The notes under the pieces were generated by a model, which made no database searches, had not been told where the DNA came from, and saw only the letters and a program-made list of their open reading frames with translations. From Zygnema cylindricum (Eukaryota > Streptophyta > Zygnematophyceae > Zygnematales > Zygnemataceae), in assembly GCA_037447655.1 (NCBI GenBank), contig JBBHKE010001244.1, forward strand, positions 352,346-413,294: a DNA stretch of 60,949 nucleotides, given 5' to 3'. Both the position numbers and the translations under genes were made by a program. Shown here one piece after another: positions 35,531-48,589 of the stretch (positions within the stretch are counted from its first letter, which is position 1; the number at the start of each line of letters is the position of its first letter).

Positions 35531-36234
35531 TGTAATGTAGTCTGTATTCCCCAAATATATAATGTAGAGTAGATGCTATTTTCAGCTAAATACAACTAAT
35601 TAGTAAATTGCAACTAGTTACTTCAGAGATTTTTACACCTATAACGTCCCTCCCAATTTAGGGTTAGATATTAAACCGGAACTAACATAGAGATTAGGTG
35701 TGAGAGTTTGGCATTTTAAACAAAGCCAGGTTTAAATCTATGAGCACAATTACTGGTCCGTTCTGCCTAGATTTGCAAGAGTTTATGATTTTTTTTTTTT
35801 GAAGAAGTTCCAGATGTCCAAATAAATGTGAGTTTGTGAGCTTATTGCCAATTTCTGGAGTTTTGTGGCAGGTTTCAAACTAAAATAGTAAGTATAATCA
35901 CAATATAACCGAACATGTGAAAAGGTGGAATTAAAAAAAAAAAAAAAATAGTAACAGAGCATCCACAGAGAACTGAAGATCCATATGTATGTATATATCA
36001 TATGCACATATGCAGATATTCAGATTCATAGATGCGTGAATTTTGACAGTTGAACAAGAAAAAAGAAGACGCGCCCTTTACAATTGTGGTGATGGGGAGG
36101 GACGATGCCAGCGTCACAACTTTGGCGGCAGCAGTGGAGGGTCGCACAGTGCTCAGGCGACCGCACGTGCGAGAGCCAAGTGACGTTGGGAAGAATACAA
36201 AATACGCGCGAAGAAAAAAAAAATGCTAAGGGCG

Positions 36235-36603
36235 TAAAGAATTATTTTTCCATTCATGGCGGCCGAACAGGAGAGGCAAACGCAAAGGCATGTTGTACAG
36301 CCCATGGCTGTAAAAACTCTACGTCTACGATGTCACAAGAAGACGCGAGACAAACCAAATCATTTCAAAAATTACGATGTATTGTGCGACGCTTCGAAAA
36401 GTTTCGAAAAATAAGGTGCGACAAAACAGATTGTACACGTTGACAGCCGTCACGGGCGTCGTCGACGTATACAATCGTCACAATCTTAAGTTCCCAATTT
36501 CGAGAGAATGCATAGAGACACTTGAAATCCGGGTCCGCCGGATCCGCGCTAAAATACAAAGTAAGTACGCTAAGTTACAACTACATGGGGCCACACCCTT
36601 ACC
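36235..36603. mobile_element. Terminal-inverted-repeat element, right end
   Basis: The segment GCGACAAAACAGATTGTACA, GCCGTCACGGGCGTCGTCG and CCGGATCCGCGCTAAAATAC matches 32740-32880. It is followed by GCTAAGTTACAACTACATGG and GGCCACACCCTTA. The latter is the inverted complement of the TAAGGGTGTGGCCCCATGT start of the family. It may close the element that opens at 32885 (3.7 kb) or a separate deleted copy. Confidence 0.5.
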
Positions 36604-38835
36604 TGCTCAAGATGACGTAATATCGTGCCCGCAACCGAAATAGCTTCCGCGAAAAGCTATTCCCCAGGTGCCTCATGCGTCATGCAGCTAAACGGCAAAC
36701 ACCAGACTGTGATAGGCTGCCGTGTGAAGTGTAAAAGCCGGTAAACATCGAAACTCGAACCTGAACCGTCTCATGATCACACGTGTCGTTAAGCTTTCCA
36801 GTTAAGCAACTAGAAGCGGAAGCGGATGTTCATTTTCAACGCAGCTGATATCCCTGCCTGACCGTACAAAAAAGGACGCGGAGGAACCGGAGATCGCCTC
36901 TACGGAACTGTACGGTAGCTGAAAGCGGGCTGTTTTGAAACAGACATTTCGAGGCAAAAAGGAGACATCTTGAAAATTGTGGAAAATCAAACGTGAGGCA
37001 ATCGTCAGCAATTTTGTTCGGATGCGTGGACTTCGGGTTATCTGCGGAACTACAGTACAGTACAGTACAGTAGTAACGGTGACGGCATAGCCTGTCAAGA
37101 TTCCCATTTACAACTTTTAGCCAGGCTGCCGGGCTGCAAGAATCTTCAGTTAACTCCCGGATAATGCGGAAGGTGATCCTATTGGCCCCATAAAGACGGG
37201 CTTTGAAATATTCAGGGGCGTGACAACTGGCGAAATCTGGATGCCTGGATATTACCCGACAGGTATTCAAACGGAATCAATTTGAGGGAACGGTCATTAA
37301 CACTTTTAACATACGCTGAAGTTTTGTCTTATAGTGTCAAACAATGTTTTCCACTTGTCGTTAGAATGCGTCAACCCGGGCCGTCCAGTGAGATACGACA
37401 GAAGTTTTACCTACCTGTATCCCAGCCAGTGGTCAACCTTTCAGGGCAAAAAATGTTAATTGTAACGGAGAGCCCCTTCGTTAGCGCAAAACGTTGACGG
37501 ACCGGCGAGCATTTTCCGCCTCGAACCAAAACACTCGATCCCATGCCGTCATCACATAGACGACCAATAAAATTCGAGCACGTCGACGGCGTCAAATATT
37601 GATGTCGGTTCGGTTCCCAATATTTGACGCAGCCACCTCACACGATCCTGGGAAGGGTAAAATAATGCACAACAAAAAAAGGGAAAAAAAGGGGACAAGA
37701 CAGGAAAACAGGCCGCAAAAAAAACCTTCTCGTTCAATGAAGGGGGAAAAATTCAAAACTCAGGAGAATGTATTGCATGGATATCTTCCCACGTGCACAT
37801 GTCAAAAACTTTGCAGCATTGCCAGAGTGTACACCTAAGGCGGCTTATGTGCACACCACTGCATCTACAGTCTGTTGGCACGTGCTCGAATGGAGGGACG
37901 AATTCCCCTCTGCTCTATCACTAACACATACGACAAAAGGCGAGAGACATTTGCCCTGACACAAAACAGTAAGAATACCCGCTGGCCGGTAACGCTGTTT
38001 GTCGGCGGGAATGACCTGCCGGCAAAGGACACCCCCGGCGGCTGCATTATTCTCGCCACGTCACTGATGCGCCGTACTCTTTTCATTCTGGACCCTGGAG
38101 GGCTGGAGGTGCTTCTTCGTCCTTGTACGGACTGAGTTGCCGACCATCAATGTTCAGTAAACAGTGTGTTCAGTTGTTCACTGGACAAAAATAGTTATAT
38201 ATTGCGGGTATTCCATGTCGATCCACTAGAATCTTCCTTATCGACCACAAATCTAAATCGAAGCACGGCAAAGCGAAACGGACTTTTTGATGACGACTTT
38301 CCAAGATGTACCACATGCGCGCTAAACGACAGTCCGCTAAAATTATTATTTTTCTCGCTAACGCTGTACCACTCACTTGTCACCTCGAAACTCTATTTAA
38401 GAAATACGCGACAAAAATATTTATGACAGGATTACAAGTCCAACTGTCTAATACGCGTGAAGATTCCTGAAGCTGGCTCTGCCCGGAAAACAAGTTACCT
38501 AGCAAAACAAAAATAATGAAAAAAACTACATGCAACCGATGAAAAATGTTTTTTCTATCATCTGCCCTAAAATTTCGGAGCGTAGCATTGCGTCACAGTC
38601 CCGCCACCCTAACATATCGTATTTGCCTCCCACGTAAAAACTGTTTTTATTTTGTCGCTCAGACGGCCACTTGCTGACTATTCACATGTCTTCGACAACT
38701 AGCAATGTGTACCTCCATGCCGACAAAAACTTATTCATATGTGAGTGGATAGAAAATTCAGTGCGAGGGTTGTCGTTAGCGCGCGTGGCCGGCAAAAATC
38801 TTGTCAAATCGTCACGAAAACTGCCGTTTCGCTCA
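36604..38835. other. Intergenic DNA without a supported gene
   Basis: Overlapping frames of 60-144 codons occur on both strands, but none shows a domain or splice structure. A simple (ACAGT)n run lies at about 37051-37072. Occasional GTACGG words link it to other repeats. Confidence 0.5.
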
Positions 38836-39078
38836 CTGTAGCATTCGACCTAAAATATGTACGGTACTGAAGGCTGGCTGTAGCAATTGACCTAAAAAAT
38901 GTACGGCCTTCAAGACTTGCTGCAGTATTCGACCAAATAATTGTACGTAACTGAAGACTTTCTGCAGCATTCGACCTAGAAATTGTACGGTCCAGAATAT
39001 TTTCTGTAGCATTCCACCTAGAAATTGTACGGTCCAGAAGATTTGCTGTAGCATTTGCTGTACGGTGCTAAAGACTTT
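38836..39078 (-). repeat. 42-bp tandem repeat, five units and a part
   Basis: Five 42-bp units, CTGTAGCATTCGACCTA then AAATTGTACGGTCCAGAAG, start at 38836 and every 42 bases after, with a shorter part-unit to about 39078. Because 42 is a multiple of three, the minus strand stays open as a 14-residue hydrophobic repeat of the type MLQKIFWTVQFLGR. There are no other gene features, so it is classed as a satellite. Confidence 0.9.
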
Positions 39079-42000
39079 GTCAAAACTTGTCTTTAAGTTC
39101 GTTGTCGTTCGCTACGATTTAGGCTCAGGGTCGACAATGACGATTCTAGTGGGTCGATACGAATGTCCCCTATTTGTTATGGCCCAATACTAAATATCAT
39201 TTTCCCGCTCAAGGTACAAAACCGTAGCCACATTAAATAGAATGCGAGCCGTACACATGTCGACCTGACGAATTGTAAAACTGTAAAAGTGCAAAAAATT
39301 GGGAATAACGTGATTGTTTGCGCCATGAGGACGACAACAAATACCAACATTGCATCGAATTGTGAGTCGCGACTCGTGGGGTCACCGGTTCCACCTCTCT
39401 GGCCTCGTAAACATTGCTATAGTCTTTGTAAAAGGACGCCTCCATTGCGATCAAAACCACCTGGGTACAAAGGGGAAAAAATCAATAAAGCATTTAAAGA
39501 CTAAAAGTGTCAAAGGAAATTATGTTAAGCTTAAAATATTATGAAAACTAGAAAAAGTTAACCAAAAGAATACCTAACAAATTACAAACTTTAGGTAACT
39601 AAGTACACCAAAAAAAAAACAACGCTAGATAACTCCTCGCCACCCTGTCAAGCTAAGGTCCACAACTATAAAGAGTCGTCAATTTGGAACGAATCCCTCC
39701 ATGGACGTGGAAGCCCCCACTTGTCGTCTACTTCGTCGAAGCAGTGTCGCCGCTTGAGCTCGTTAACGGGCAAAACACACGCATTGACACTTAATAGTAG
39801 CTCTAAAACTCGGCAGAGGATTTCCCAGTGTCGCGGATTCATAAGTACGCCAAGCAAAATTGCAAAAGAAGTCGTCGAATGACCCATACAAAACATCTCT
39901 ATCGGAAATGGGACAATTAAATTTGTAAGATATCAACGAGCGTAATTGCGGTCCTTACGAGCCCACACTGACTCCTGTTTGGTGTTCACTCAATATCTCC
40001 TTGACGAGAATTAACGGTCATAAGGCATGGCTCCCCAACAAGCACGTGGCATAAAAGTTGTTAATTGGCACAGTATTCTGCTCGCTCGATGCGCATTCTT
40101 CAACACTAAACATGAAATATCAATACCATCTCACTTCATACTGGGGAGCTTAGGCCCCATTAGGCTAACTTCCGGTCATCGCATGACGTTAGACTGTTTA
40201 TGGCCTTAGGGTTATGTGGCAATCGAAACCCCCTTAACATTTTTAAACAATAGTGAAATGGCCATAAAAATTGTAACGTAAGGCTTTTAAGCCCCATTCT
40301 TAAGCCCAAAAGTAGACTACAATACCATGTAACACGAGCCGATATTGTACAATAACTATGGTGCAGTAGATCGAAGTATCGCATCCCACTATTTGTGTAT
40401 GCACACACACCGTGAATCGTAGTTAGTGTGGAACACAAGCATTTTGCGATCCAAAAACAGTGCTTGGCACATACCATACTACACTTCTAACATATTCTAC
40501 AGAGAACGACTTTAACAGCTTAGACCATGTTGATGCTAAAAAGTCTCCAAAATATTATTCTTGCAGTCAATTATATTGAGATTCTATTAGATCTTGAAAG
40601 GTTTTATAAAGTAGTGCGAGGTGGGATGTGGTAAGGTGGAATCAGTAGGATAGTGATAGTGCAATGTGCTAGAGAGGACTTCAATGTTTTCCTCTCCGAA
40701 CTCTATGAAGCATTGTGGTTAACATTCCAATGTGAGTTACTGCACAGCTAAGTGTATACGGGAGCATATTTCAATGTGTTACGCTGTCAAAATGCCAAAC
40801 GTTAGGCATCCATCTTTTGTTATGCATTCGTAGAATTTAGTAAACAGGACTAACATATTAGACTGTGTGCCAATAGGAGTTTCCCATAAAGGTGACGAGC
40901 CATAGGCAATTTTTCAGTCTAGTGGAACACGAATCTACCCTTTCCAAGTGAGCCAAAGAAACTGGAATTATGAAGTTCCACTGAGATACCCTTTTGTACT
41001 CTTTCAATGAGTGACGGTTACAGCCTTACCCAGCACGTGTAGAGCGCATCATAAAACCACACCTCACGTATGACGTCCGTGCTCTTACAATATACAAGTT
41101 ACCGCTCGAGACTTAGAAACAAAATAGTTACTCATTCTGCTTCTTTTATCAATCTTCGCAAATCTCCAGAGTACAAATTGTATGTACTCTCATTCTTGTT
41201 CCAACTATTACTAGCAGAATTATATGCAAATGTTATATCTTCCGAAGAAACACAAAGGTACATATAGCTGAACATCACTTCACATGTGACATACCCGCTG
41301 TGCTGGTTGACTGAATTATATGACCAACAAAAGAACATGGCGAGAGGTGGAAGCGTTTCTAGCTTAAGCGTCTGGAACAAAGTCATAAGAACAAAACCAT
41401 GAACACTCCTACAGACCCCCATTTATGGTATTTCAGGAGACTAATGACACTGTTTGCACCTACTAATAATGTCCTATGATTGAAGCCATGACGGTTCTCT
41501 CTAATAAAAAAGCCAGCCCCATACAGAGCACTCAATTGTCACAACAGAAATGGGACCAGGTGGAGAAGAAAGGCATTGAAAATCATATCAATTCCATGTG
41601 CCTATCTCAAGGCAGGTTTTTTCAACACATTCTCCCTTCAAAGTTCTGATGAAACATTCAGATTCAACATTTTTAGCAGAAAGTCGGAATTCATTTTGTC
41701 ATCACAACTGATGGAACAGATGCGGGTGGTCCACAGAGCACTTTTTAAAGGAAGTGTTATGAACGCTTCAGTTCTTAAAAAAAATGCGGCCAGAAATAGC
41801 ATATGTACGTCTTCAGATGTCACAATACCTATTTAACTAACTGTCTGACTCCGAAACCGTAAAAGAATATTGAAAGAAACTTGGTCACTTAACAGAACAA
41901 ACAATCTGAATTCCACTCGAAGCATTATCTGGAACACTAAATTGTGTACAATACTTCCAAAGTGTTAAAAGCGACACAAATTACCAGGCCCTTCTAACCT

Positions 42001-42811
42001 GCTTGGAGGATTCAAAAAACACGTGTACTCAAATAGGGAAGGTGACAAACTAATGCATATGGGCAATTATGGCCTTTGGCAACTGCATGTGTGGTTGTGG
42101 GTGTATTTATTGGGCTGACCCATTATGGCATTCTTAAATAACCAAGAGCTTTTGGAAGGAAGGAGGAGGTATTTAGGATTTTTCAACTATCACCCAGATT
42201 CGACGATCAAAGGACCAACATTTCATTGTGTTATGTTCCCGTTGTGTCAGCACAAACACGTCTCATACATTTTGCTCCTATCTTTAAAGACATTTGGTGT
42301 TGCAATGAAAAACTGTAACTAACCGTAGATTCATCATGATGGTGACTCCTTACCTTGAAAACGAGCAAAAACTATCGCATTTTTTTTCTGTAACGGAGAA
42401 ACTACTGAAGATCACGGCACAAACATGCATCGGTTTCTTCGTCCACAGACTTCGAACTCTGTCAAGAGTCGAAGCAGACGGTGTAATACATACAAAAGCG
42501 AGGGGACATTTTTTTGCACTCAACAACCTCGACTAAGCCAGATTTCATTGAAACAATTTTTAGTTGAGACACAGATTTACTATTAAAAGAACGAAAAACC
42601 CTACATGTAACCCAAAGCAGGTTATTTTCCAGAGCGAGACCCCAGCCGTATTTGAACTCAAATGCACATGACAGCTTTGCAAAAAATTGTGCACATTTAG
42701 GAAGCAAAGATTTAGAAGCCTTAATTTCAGCAAAATTATGACGTTGATACTTCTTACTCAGTCCTTTTTTCCAATCGGCAGCGTGATACTGGCATTACAT
42801 CCAATTATTCA
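39079..42811. other. Intergenic DNA and KH-gene 3' flank
   Basis: No gene is supported on either strand. The longest frames (about 105 codons) have no recognisable motif. The last few hundred bases probably hold the 3' UTR of the minus-strand KH gene. No clear AATAAA was located at a typical distance. Confidence 0.5.
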
Positions 42812-45800
42812 TCAGTAGCCAAACGTGCCGCTTAGATATGCAGTTTCAGGATTGGTACTGTATTGAGAAGTTCTTTGATAGTATGCCTCTGATTGATCGA
42901 AGATGGGTGATGTTGGTTGTGCCGGGGCACCTGAGGCATACTGTGATGCGGTTGTACCATAACTTCCATAAGGATCTGTCGAATATGCGGCCGAGCTGGA
43001 CGGAACCGACCCGCCAGCTGCCGCAGCTCCCGCCTGATAACCACTCTGTCCAGCCATAAAGCTCTAGCCCAACGACCAAGTCACAAAGTCCACCAAGTCA
43101 GGTGCAATAGTGAAAGTGGCAGAGAGAGAGAGAAAGAGAGGGAGAACTCAAGAAGAAGAACTTTGACTGATAGGTTTATGACACTATTAAAGTTTATCCC
43201 AAGTTTTGAGGGTAGATTGTACAAATTGTAGATTTTTTTAGAGTAATCGTACCTAGAGCTACTTGTAAAACTGCAGAATTTACCCTCAACATGAGAGTAA
43301 TTTTCTCTAGTGTAATTAAACACACATTCGCTCTCTCAGCTTATGACCAGTGAATTGAACATATATCGGTTGGCAGGAATTTCAAGAGTACAGTGTATAA
43401 TTTATGCCAGGATAACAAGATCCTAAGAGGAAGTGTAGAAGCCGAAACAAACAAATCGTTCACAGTTAAAAAGATTTTAAAATTCAAATGTCTAAAATCT
43501 GTACAATTGTCTGGTTCAGAAAAAATAAACTTCCCTCTGGCATAGACAACCATAGCCAAACGATGTACCTCACAGACTGGATTTACATGACCAAGATTTG
43601 TAAACTTTCGTCTTGGCCAAAGAGTCAAACAAAAACTCAGTTTTTGAAGAGAATATATCTTCAAGGCCCGATTTTTTTTTGTTTTTCTTACCTGCAGCAG
43701 TTGTTCTGCCGTTTGCACCTGCTGAGTTGTGCCTCGAATCTCTACCGACATTTCTAAATTGCCAGACGCACTTCGTGTTTCTTGCACAGAAACTGTAGCC
43801 CCACTAGTACGTCTTAAGTATAAAATGTTGGAACCACCAACGCCAATAATGGCATCGGCATATGAGATGGGGATTTGCATACAGGCTGTCACCTGCAGTC
43901 AAGAAATATGCCACATTTGAGACTTACCTTTCTCCAAAAGTCTTTGCACTTGAAGCTAAAAATTGCAAGTGAATTATACATCACCCACACGCGTTCAGTA
44001 ATCTACCAGATCCCCCTTGACAGTCCGCCAAAGCTTTAGGCAGGTGACTTGACAAGAAACTTGGCCTGATAACGAACCTTCTTCCCTAATGTGCAAGGTA
44101 AGTAGGGCAGAAGTGCTCTGAAATTTACCTCTTTAATGGACACAACAGGTGCTTGTACAGGAGGTGCCTGAACTACTGGAGGGCGATTAAGGGCAGGGTC
44201 TTGTCCATATAGTGAAACTGCATTGCGTTGTCCCGCCAAATCAGCCAATACTGCTCCAGAGCCCGAGTAGCTTGGAGCTGGCGCCTGACTGCCATAAGAG
44301 TAATCTTGTTGGAGTGGAGCAGCTTGTGGTGCATAACTTCTTTGCTGTTGAGATTGAGAAGACATAGGAGGAGCATCCCAGTTGCCCATAGGAAGAGAAA
44401 ATTCTGGTGAGAGATTGACCCCAGGATGCCCTTGTAATTGTGCTCTACTTCCAATCTGCCAACTCGCCCAAAACCAAATAGAACCCAAGCATACCGAACC
44501 GTAATATTAAACCATATATGTTTAAACAGTGCAGGTCAGACAGATTGGACAGCTGTCTTGAATCCTCAGTGTACACTAATCGAGAAACGGATTGTTCAAA
44601 GAGATTATTCCTTTCGAATCAGAATGGCGACAACACAAGAAAAGAGCATAAGTGAAGTGGCCACCAATTGGCTCACTTTGTCATACTTTCAAAACAATTT
44701 CGAAAACAGAGAATAAGATTTCCATGCAGACTGAAAGTTGAAGAGTCGCAAACTACGCAAGCAGTTTTTCAATGTACAACCCCAGATACTGGAACGCATC
44801 GATAAAATATTATCCTGCATGGGAAGGACTGTGGCCAGAAAATGCAAATACAATGTTCCGTCACAGGTTTATTTGATTCTACATTTGCTTATTGTATCTG
44901 GCGTCCTAGTAAAATGCTGCAATTCCAGTCATCCCTTAAGACCAATAAGATTAAAGATACATGGTTTACGACCTGTTGAAATTAAACATTTCAAAGAACC
45001 TCGCAATTGGGTGATCATTCATACATGAAAGGAACATTTCATGTATGTTTGAGTCGCCTATCAAATTCCAATGTGAGAGGGGGGTCCACCTTTCCAAACA
45101 CTAGGTCTTACTTTGAAGGAAAGTTCTAGCAAAAACTTCCCGAAAGGAAACAAAAGTGTCTGAATTCAGCGGTGTACATAAAAAATGTGAAATGCAGAGA
45201 AAATGTCTGACCTAAAGTATACTGTCAAGCACGTCAAGTCAGTAACAGTTTGTCCATGTGGTGACCGCTGTTTTTGGGCGAGCAGTAACACTGTCACTGC
45301 AAATATTCCACAAAATTATGCAGCGGGAGAGCGAAATAAAAGGGTGCACTATATGATGAAAATTTAATGGGCTAAAACTGGAAAAAATTAACACACGAAG
45401 TAAATAAAGGTTTGAAAATTGTATAGTTTACCAATTCTTTAATTCCAAACTAAATCGGATGAATACATCATTAACGTTTACATTACTACTTCTATATGCG
45501 CTGTACTGAGGTTAACAGAAACACTCAGAATATAGTTTGGAATTTCTAAAATAATAGCCACAGATGCAATGTTTAAGGGCTCAATTAAGTGGTGATCGAG
45601 TCAACAGAGACTGCTCATATAGTCACCCACACTCCACAAATAAAACAGGTCTATTTAAACGTTGAAGCTAGGAATTTCAGTTCGGACACTACAAAGAGAA
45701 CAATGATTTAACAGTCATCCAGCCGCATATTCAGGAATAACATGCAGACATATTGTTTTCCCACAGTTTTGTTGCCTATCCATCTAGAAGCAGTAAAAGA

Positions 45801-48002
45801 AATCTGAGACTCTCCAAGCTCAGTATCGTAAGCCACACGTATATTGCAAGGTCCAATGGTCAGCAATTTTACCAATTTTCAAAATAGCGTGGAGGAAACC
45901 CACAAATATTTAGGAGCAGAAGAGACCATTATTTTGGAAAACTAATAAATTGAATCTAGGGACCTTTTAATTAACATAGAAGAAGGGTTGGACTGTGATA
46001 ACAGCATTGGCTTTGGTGAATTTAAAGACGATGTTATTATGCAATGCAATGCGAAATCAGCACCCCATATTTCGGATGAACTACAAGGCTGAGAATGGCA
46101 TATGTCATTCTCGCTCTACATTCGCAAACCGCAAGACGCCGGATTTGTCTCTTGTTCAAAACAAACAGTAATCAAGAAGGAAAATGGCCATTCACTTCCA
46201 TATTTTCTCTCTTAAAAGTTCCAGGACGGAAGACATACCCAGCCGGATGTAGGCAGAAAACAAGTCCAAAGCTATGCTTTACTGCATGAATTAAGGAATT
46301 CAGAGACTTACAGGTCTTTCAAAAAGTGGAACAACAGAGCGATCCACCAAAAATCTGCGTAAGTGTGATAATATGAGCTCCAAACTCTTATAAACACTCC
46401 TCACTTGTCCACTGACCTCCACCACCCTATCTTCCTCCAACGCAAACACTGGCAAGTCATCTGCACATACATAAACCCTGCCTCACCTGAAAAGCCATCC
46501 CGCCTTGCTGATGAACACTCTATCCAGCTCCAACTATGACTTGATAAAAGCAATTTTAACATATTTCTGGAAGCTATAACTTAAACCATCGAAACGCCAG
46601 TACAGTGCAACACCATATCAACAAGTGAACAATTCACTGGAATCTTTCAGTGAAAAAAAACGCTTAACTTGCCAGACATCTAATCGTTCAGCCAAAAAGC
46701 ACACATGCCGAAAAGAGTAACCTCCAAAGAAAAGCAAAATGGATTAGTAAAGTTTTCTGTGCTTGTGGAGATTACATTATATTCCACCAAGCTAAAGTCG
46801 ATGAAGAAACATATGCTTGGAAAATAACGAAGCACAAAAAAAAAAAAAAAAAAAACTGCAGACACAGGCAAAGCCTAGACCAAAGTCAAAAAGTGATGAA
46901 CAACTCTTATATCCAAACTTGCAATCACGCCAGCGCTATAGAACAGCCACAACACCAACTTTCTTTTCAAAAATGCCTAATAAAGCAAAAAGTGCAGGTG
47001 GGACATACCTTCAGGCAAAACACGAATATTCGCTCCAGATTCATCTTGGATATTTCTAATGGTAGTTCCTTGCCTGCCGATCAAACTTCCTGCTTGAGAA
47101 GCCGGCACTAAAAGACGAGCAGTAATGGTACCAACAAGGACTTCGGGAGGAGGAGGAGCTTTGATATCCACTTCCGGCCCTTCCACCACTTGTCTATGGA
47201 CTCGCAGGAGTCCTTCAACAGCAGGAGGTACCTCTGCTTCAGGTTCCTCTTTTGCAGAGACCAAAACCTGTAGCAAACACAAAGTTACATACTATTAAGC
47301 TTTATAATTATTGATACTGACAAAAATATCGATACTATTGATAATAATGGTTTACAACTATTGATACTGTTACACTAGTGATGCTATTGATACAATTTCT
47401 ACTACTGCTCATTCGTCAAAGAAAGATTTTACAGATACTTGGAAGCAGTCACACATAATTTCGGGATCAAATTAAAGGGATTCACTGTCTATAATGTCCA
47501 GTTACTCAGATATTTAAACAATTTATGGATTTCATGATGTTGTGGTCCTATTCGTCACCATGTCTGTTTTTTTATTATCAACAATAAGCACTATCAGTTA
47601 TGAAACCCCTGTGGTTTGCATCACCCATCCATCCAAACAAAATACAAGACCAGTACTCACCACTCTCTCATCTGCTCCCGGAACTCCATCAACAATTTTG
47701 ATCCTTGAACGAGTCTCTTCACACATTTTTTTAACAAACTCTCCTCTTCTTCCAATGATGCACCCGACTTTATGTATGGGGACAATAAGACGAAATACAC
47801 TCTCGCCTGGCCATCCGGGCCATTTATTTGCAGCACCTTCCTCAGCCAATGGCCTTTTTTGACCAGTTGCTAATGCAGATTGTGAAGGAGGGTCAGGACC
47901 TAAACCAGGTGGAGCGTCTACAATAGAACCGTCCATGATAGGTTCTCCAGGAGGAAATTCTAAGGGAGAAGGAGGAGCTGCTAATCCATCTTCAGCAGCC
48001 AT
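42812..48002 (-). CDS. Three-KH-domain RNA-binding protein, FLK/PEPPER type
   Basis: Predicted hnRNP K/PCBP-like protein; plant relatives FLK and PEPPER bind RNA in the nucleus and tune flowering-gene transcripts. Exons in transcript order: 48002-47661, 47267-47009, 46460-46312, 44455-44129, 43892-43692, 43063-42812 (TGA), all in phase, 509 residues (FLK is about 570). KH1 around residues 68-125 has the GRRG loop (84-87) in [18 protein letters not shown]2 around 160-245 has GRQG (178-181) in [17 protein letters not shown] and ends [18 protein letters not shown] Gln/Pro-rich linker (251-359) follows. KH3 (364-430) has GVGG (376-379) in [18 protein letters not shown]. The tail is Tyr/Ser/Gly-rich. 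I chose the ATG at 48002 (MAAEDG); an in-frame ATG seven codons upstream (48023) is also possible. Confidence 0.93.
44490..46311 (-). other. Long KH-gene intron 3
   Basis: About 1.86 kb between exons 3 and 4 (44456-46311). No additional exon that keeps phase was found. Open frames on the plus strand here are not supported. Confidence 0.6.
46312..46460 (-). CDS. KH-gene exon 3, encoding the end of KH2
   Basis: This 149-base exon has no ATG and is easily missed. Read with the phase-1 end of exon 2 it gives [20 protein letters not shown], then [19 protein letters not shown] and VVPLFERP. The FLK counterpart is [20 protein letters not shown]. The acceptor is TGTGCAG at 46461-46467 and the donor GTAAGT at 46306-46311. 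Without it KH2 would lack its last strand and helix. Confidence 0.9.
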
Positions 48003-48168
48003 GAAACTATTCCAAAGCAGCAAAACTTGGCGCCTCTTGCAAGTTGCAAGGCAGCAAATCTATATCCCTCAGGTTCAGCTGCCAAATGTTGAGGGTCGGC
48101 AAATTCAGCCGTCGCCAATGCTACAAGCACCTCGTGCATAGTGCACACAGCACAGCCTCTCTAATTTG

Positions 48169-48439
48169 TAGTGTTGTGTATCGGTAAGGATTTACCGATA
48201 ACCGATATGGACCTTTTTTCGGGTTCCCGATAATCGATATACTGGTACGATATATCGACATCGGTCTTATCGCCAATAAGTAGCCGATAATATCGGGTAC
48301 TTATCGGCGATAATGCCGATAACGATAACTATCGGCGATATCTGTACGGACCGTACAGATAAATGTACGGCCTGTACACGCAACTGTACGTCGTATTCCC
48401 CGGACGCGCAGCGGACCCCCTTACTCCCGATTCCGGTAA
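48169..48439 (+). mobile_element. hAT-like non-autonomous element, left part, cut by a gap
   Basis: Starts TAGTGTTGTGTATCGGTAA and is about 97 percent identical by eye to 52119-52388, including ATCGACATCGGTCTTATCG and GGACGCGCAGCGGACCCC. It ends in the N gap at the same place where the other copy continues. It lies 167 bases upstream of the KH-gene ATG, so it sits in the promoter or 5' UTR. The left flank is CTAATTTG. Confidence 0.75.
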
Positions 48440-48449
48440 NNNNNNNNNN
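48440..48449. other. Assembly gap (10 N)
   Basis: Ten N bases inside a repeated element. As with the gap near 16.74 kb, the round number suggests a placeholder. Sequence on either side may not be truly adjacent. Confidence 0.98.
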
Positions 48450-48589
48450 ATACATCCAAAAATAAGGCAATAAACAAAAACATCGAAAGCCAACGCGTAA
48501 AAATCAAAACCCCAACAATATAAACAACCCAAACATGCCTAAAAGTAGAGATTGGTATAAAAAAATAAAAATATTAAATTTAAAAAATA

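Noticed and set aside
36105-36443. 112-codon Lys/Arg/Cys-containing frame on the plus strand
   Set aside because: It overlaps the repeated right end of the TIR element family, whose other copies do not keep the frame.
36836-37270. 144-codon frame on the minus strand
   Set aside because: No recognisable domain; it overlaps competing frames on both strands and has no splice or promoter support.
48267-48532. Minus-strand frames across the N gap near 48.44 kb
   Set aside because: They span undefined bases and lie within hAT-like element sequence.
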